DNA of 7,790 bases from Flavisolibacter sp. (GTDB lineage Bacteria > Bacteroidota > Bacteroidia > Chitinophagales > Chitinophagaceae): contig JAICTW010000099.1 of NCBI GenBank assembly GCA_025936195.1, positions 1 to 7,790 of the forward strand, written 5' to 3'. Of the stretch, positions 5,418-7,790 are shown piece by piece. Made by a program: the position numbers and the translations under genes. The notes under the pieces were generated by a model, which made no database searches, was not told the DNA's origin, and saw only the letters and a program-made list of their open reading frames with translations. Each line of letters starts with the position of its first letter. The stretch's first letter is position 1.

Positions 5418-6821
5418 TTATAAATGTATCGCTTCACCGTAAGCTACTTCAATCGCGTCTTTCACACTTTCGCTAATGGTTGGATGCGGATGAATGCTAT
5501 TCAATACTTCGTGGTATGTAGTTTCCAGCTTTCTTGCTACAACGCTTTCAGCAATGATCTCTGTTACATTATAGCCGATCATGTGCGTACCCAGCCATTC
5601 TCCGTACTTAGCGTCAAATATCACCTTCACAAAACCTTCCGTGTGTCCTGCTGCAGAAGCTTTGCCGGAAGCACTTAAGGGGAATTTGCCCGCTTTAATT
5701 TCATAGCCGGCTTCTTTTGCTTTCTTCTCAGTCAATCCAACCGAAGCAATTTCCGGTGAACAATAAGTACAGCCGGGAACATTTCCATAATCAAGTGGCT
5801 CAGGTTGATGATTGTATTTCTTTTCATTAAAAGCAATATTCTCCACACAAATAATTCCTTCCTTTGATGCTACGTGGGCGAGAGCTTGTCCGGGAACGCA
5901 ATCACCAATAGCATAAATACCCGGAACAGATGTTTGATAATATTTATCTACAGAGATCAATCCTTTTTCTGTTTTGATACTCAGTTGCTCCAATCCTATA
6001 TTTTCAGTATTTGCAGAAACACCAACGGCACTCAGCAGAATGTCTGCTTCCAAAGTGGTTTCTCCATTAGCTGTTTTCACAATTGCTTTTACACCATTAC
6101 CCGAAGTATCTACCTTGGTTACTTCAGATGAGGTCATGATATCAATACCTTGTTTTTTCAAACTCTTTTCCAGCTCTTTTGAAATTTCTTCATCTTCCAC
6201 CGGAACTACTCTTGGCATAAATTCAACAATGGTTACTTTCGTTCCCATGCTGTTGTAGAAATATCCGAACTCAACACCAATGGCGCCACTGCCTACGATG
6301 ATCATGGATTTAGGCTGTTGCGGAAGCACCATGGCTTCTCTGTAGCCGATAATTTTCTTTCCGTCAATAGGCATGGAAGGAAGCTGACGGCTGCGTCCAC
6401 CGGTAGCTACAATAATATGTTTCGCTTCAACTGTTTGCTTGCTGTTATCTGCGGCTGTTACTTCGATCTTTCCTTTGGCAACCAATTTTCCAAAACCATT
6501 AATGACATCAATTTTATTCTTGCGCATTAAAAACGCAACGCCTTTGCTCATTTTATCGGCAACACCGCGGCTGCGTTTGATAATAGCTTCAAAATTTTGC
6601 TGTCCGCTGGCTTCAATGCCAAAATCCTTTGCATGTTTTATGTACTCGTAAACCTGTGCACTTTTTAATAATGCTTTAGTGGGAATACAACCCCAGTTCA
6701 AACAAATTCCGCCCAGGCTTTCCCTTTCAATAACTGCTGTCTTAAAGCCCAACTGTGCGGCACGGATAGCGGCTACATAACCACCGGGACCCGAACCAAT
6801 AACAACTACATCGTATGCCAT
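5418..6821 (-). CDS. lpdA: Dihydrolipoyl dehydrogenase (E3)
   Basis: FAD enzyme that reoxidises the dihydrolipoyl groups of 2-oxoacid dehydrogenase complexes (and the glycine cleavage system), passing electrons to NAD+; cytoplasmic homodimer. At 467 residues it has the standard length. The FAD site is GSGPGG (9-14) with Glu32 after the second strand. The redox disulfide is GGICLNWGCIPTK (37-49; Cys40 and Cys45). ATGG (139-142) and the NAD-binding GSGAIG (177-182) follow. A second FAD contact is AIGDC (304-308). The C-terminal dimer-interface motif HPHPTISE (444-451) supplies the catalytic His446-Glu451 pair. All key residues are present. The ATG at 6821 gives the usual short N-terminus. No E1 or E2 gene is adjacent, so it probably serves several complexes from its own transcript. 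CxxC at 351-354 (GCTYCSPE) is a minor local feature with no assigned role. Confidence 0.97.
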   Translation of the reverse strand: MAYDVVVIGSGPGGYVAAIRAAQLGFKTAVIERESLGGICLNWGCIPTKALLKSAQVYEYIKHAKDFGIEASGQQNFEAIIKRSRGVADKMSKGVAFLMRKNKIDVINGFGKLVAKGKIEVTAADNSKQTVEAKHIIVATGGRSRQLPSMPIDGKKIIGYREAMVLPQQPKSMIIVGSGAIGVEFGYFYNSMGTKVTIVEFMPRVVPVEDEEISKELEKSLKKQGIDIMTSSEVTKVDTSGNGVKAIVKTANGETTLEADILLSAVGVSANTENIGLEQLSIKTEKGLISVDKYYQTSVPGIYAIGDCVPGQALAHVASKEGIICVENIAFNEKKYNHQPEPLDYGNVPGCTYCSPEIASVGLTEKKAKEAGYEIKAGKFPLSASGKASAAGHTEGFVKVIFDAKYGEWLGTHMIGYNVTEIIAESVVARKLETTYHEVLNSIHPHPTISESVKDAIEVAYGEAIHL

Positions 6822-6851
6822 GATTTTTCTGATTTTTGATTTTCGATAGAC

Positions 6852-6918
6852 TTGGTCATTTGAGATAGGTTATTTGACATTAGAGGCACCAATGACCAAT
6901 ACCTATTAACCAATGAGC
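6852..6918. repeat. Heptad-phased degenerate inverted repeat
   Basis: The right part reads as four consecutive heptads, AATGACC (6891), AATACCT (6898), ATTAACC (6905) and AATGAGC (6912). The left part reads as four roughly inverted heptads, GGTCATT (6854), TGAGATA (6861), GGTTATT (6868) and TGACATT (6875). TTGGTCATT (6852-6860) and AATGACCAA (6891-6899) are an exact 9-bp inverted repeat. The whole block can fold into an imperfect long hairpin. It lies in the lpdA/small-ORF divergent spacer. Confidence 0.6.
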
Positions 6919-6930
6919 TTTTTAAAAAGC
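6917..6930. repeat. 14-bp perfect palindrome GCTTTTTAAAAAGC
   Basis: Self-complementary sequence abutting the heptad repeats. As RNA it could form only a stem with almost no loop, and no T-run follows on either strand outside it, so it is not a convincing terminator. It may be a protein-binding site or chance. Confidence 0.4.
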
Positions 6931-7036
6931 GGCACGAAGCTACTTCAATTTGACATACCTTCAAAAGCAGAGGAGGGTAACGTGGAATATCAAACCAGAA
7001 ATAAGGAACGAAGATTGCAGATTTTGTTTTAGTTAA

Positions 7037-7267
7037 ATGGGAATTATGGAAAGCTTTAAAGATTATCTTGAAGAACAAATGGACCTGAAAAGATCTTGTA
7101 CTATTAAGTTCAGAGATGTACAGGGAGCGGTTACCACTATCAAAGGACATATTGTAAAGATGGACGAGGTATCTGACAGAGAGATCATTGAAAACGATGC
7201 GGGATTTGTGATCGGTATGGACCAGATCATAGCCGTTAACGACAGGCCTCAGACAAATTATTGCTAA
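7037..7267 (+). CDS. Small uncharacterised protein, 76 residues
   Basis: I do not recognise this gene firmly. It encodes 76 residues, acidic in the N-terminal helix (MESFKDYLEEQMDL), then a run of predicted beta strands: CTIKFRDV, VTTIKGHIVKMDEV, REIIENDAGFVIGMDQIIAVND, ending RPQTNYC. There is no signal peptide or membrane segment. The strand pattern with a closing GFVIGMDQIIAVN is reminiscent of small Sm-like or Rho-binding-antiterminator (Rof)-like barrels, but this is a weak structural impression. ATG at 7037 and ATG at 7046 (MESF) are both possible starts; neither has a Shine-Dalgarno sequence. It is on the same strand as rpmB, 85 bp upstream, but rpmB has its own promoter-like element. 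Codon use and strand arrangement look real, and the long minus-strand frame opposite it does not look like a protein. Confidence 0.72.
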   Translation: MGIMESFKDYLEEQMDLKRSCTIKFRDVQGAVTTIKGHIVKMDEVSDREIIENDAGFVIGMDQIIAVNDRPQTNYC

Positions 7268-7302
7268 TATTTTTTTAAACGGAGAAAAATTATACTGTTC
7301 GC

Positions 7303-7334
7303 TTTTATCGGTTGGCTGTTTTCCCTTACATTTG
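7303..7334 (+). promoter_or_regulatory. Promoter-like element for rpmB-rpmG
   Basis: TACATTTG at 7327-7334 matches the Bacteroidota -7 consensus TAnnTTTG exactly. The -33 position, 20 bases upstream, has only TTTT (7303-7306), a weak match. Initiation just downstream would leave a leader of about a dozen AT-rich bases before the rpmB ATG at 7353. Confidence 0.6.
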
Positions 7335-7352
7335 CACTCCAAATTTTAAATC

Positions 7353-7589
7353 ATGGCACGAGTATGTCAGGTAACAGGTAAGACTCCGGTTGGCGGGCAC
7401 AAGGTTTCCCACTCTAATATCAAGACCAAGCGTCGTTTCTTACCCAACTTGCAAACAAAAAAGTTCTTTTTGGCTGAAGAGAACAAATGGATCACTCTGA
7501 AATTAACTACAGACGGAATCCGCACCGTCAACAAAAGAGGATTGTATAACGTTGTAAAAGAGCTGAGAGCTCAAGGTCAACACATTTAA
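7353..7589 (+). CDS. rpmB: 50S ribosomal protein L28
   Basis: Component of the large ribosomal subunit, 78 residues, the usual size. The N-terminus MARVCQVTGKTP is the family signature, followed by GGHKVSHSNIKTKRRFLPNLQ, basic and rRNA-binding, and the C-terminal segment TDGIRTVNKRGLYNVVKEL. Only a single cysteine (Cys5) is present, so it is not a zinc-binding form. It is followed after 11 bases by rpmG, the common L28-L33 pair, and they are almost certainly co-transcribed. No Shine-Dalgarno is visible; the start is set by the conserved N-terminus. Confidence 0.97.
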   Translation: MARVCQVTGKTPVGGHKVSHSNIKTKRRFLPNLQTKKFFLAEENKWITLKLTTDGIRTVNKRGLYNVVKELRAQGQHI

Positions 7590-7600
7590 ATTTTTAAACA

Positions 7601-7783
7601 ATGGCAAAGAAAGGAAATCGTGTACAGGTAATTCTGGAATGCACAGAGCAAAAAACCACCGACGTGCCTGGTACCAGCCGTTACATCACTAACAAAAACA
7701 AAAAGAACAATCCTGAGCGTTTGGAATTAAAGAAGTTTAACGCAAACCTGAAAAAAGTGACTGTTCATAAAGAGATTAAATAA
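7601..7783 (+). CDS. rpmG: 50S ribosomal protein L33
   Basis: Large-subunit ribosomal protein, 60 residues. [16 protein letters not shown] opens the protein and the conserved core [36 protein letters not shown] follows. It has one cysteine (Cys14) and lacks the two CxxC pairs of zinc-binding L33, so it is the zinc-independent form. It is the second gene of the rpmB-rpmG unit. Only seven bases follow its stop in the window; in many Bacteroidota a small DUF4295 gene and then ftsY come next, which cannot be seen here. Confidence 0.97.
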   Translation: MAKKGNRVQVILECTEQKTTDVPGTSRYITNKNKKNNPERLELKKFNANLKKVTVHKEIK

Positions 7784-7790
7784 TTAGCTA

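Noticed and set aside
6806..7342. 178-codon minus-strand open frame covering the lpdA upstream spacer and antisense to the small ORF
   Set aside because: It overlaps the lpdA start in another frame, lies opposite a better candidate gene, and its translation has no signal, motif or regular fold pattern.

Overview
The window looks like an ordinary chromosomal segment from a Bacteroidota bacterium, probably near the Chitinophagaceae (family-level placement is inference). Four things point there: a secreted metalloprotease with a type IX secretion (T9SS) C-terminal sorting domain; signal peptides that put Gln right after the predicted cleavage site; starts without Shine-Dalgarno sequences; and promoter-like TTTG / TAnnTTTG elements. 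Base composition looks even throughout. I see no phage, transposase, CRISPR array, tRNA or rRNA, and no stretch over 300 bases without a gene.

Layout. Positions 64-861 (minus) encode a lipoprotein glutaminyl cyclase. A 240-bp divergent spacer with a textbook Bacteroidota promoter separates it from an M43 metalloprotease (1102-2337, plus). The protease gene converges on, and overlaps by six bases, an FAD-dependent DAO-family oxidoreductase (2332-3474, minus). A divergent spacer leads to a DUF4197 exported protein (3624-4364, plus). This converges on an outer-membrane beta-barrel protein (4477-5202, minus) across a strong hairpin that could terminate both. Upstream of the barrel gene is a good minus-strand intrinsic terminator, then dihydrolipoyl dehydrogenase lpdA (5418-6821, minus). 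After a 215-bp spacer with heptad-phased repeats come a small unrecognised protein (7037-7267, plus) and the ribosomal protein genes rpmB and rpmG (7353-7783, plus), which run toward the right edge.

The genes mostly alternate in strand and act in unrelated processes: envelope and secretion, amine or amino-acid oxidation, 2-oxoacid dehydrogenase E3, and translation. Only rpmB-rpmG is a clear operon. The best functional link is that the glutaminyl cyclase would be expected to cap the Gln N-termini of the three signal-peptidase-I substrates encoded here. No new multi-gene system is evident. The points worth a second look are small: a shared palindromic stop hexamer, heptad and CTCTG-like intergenic repeats, a terminator with a possible competing hairpin before the barrel gene, and the uncharacterised 76-residue protein.
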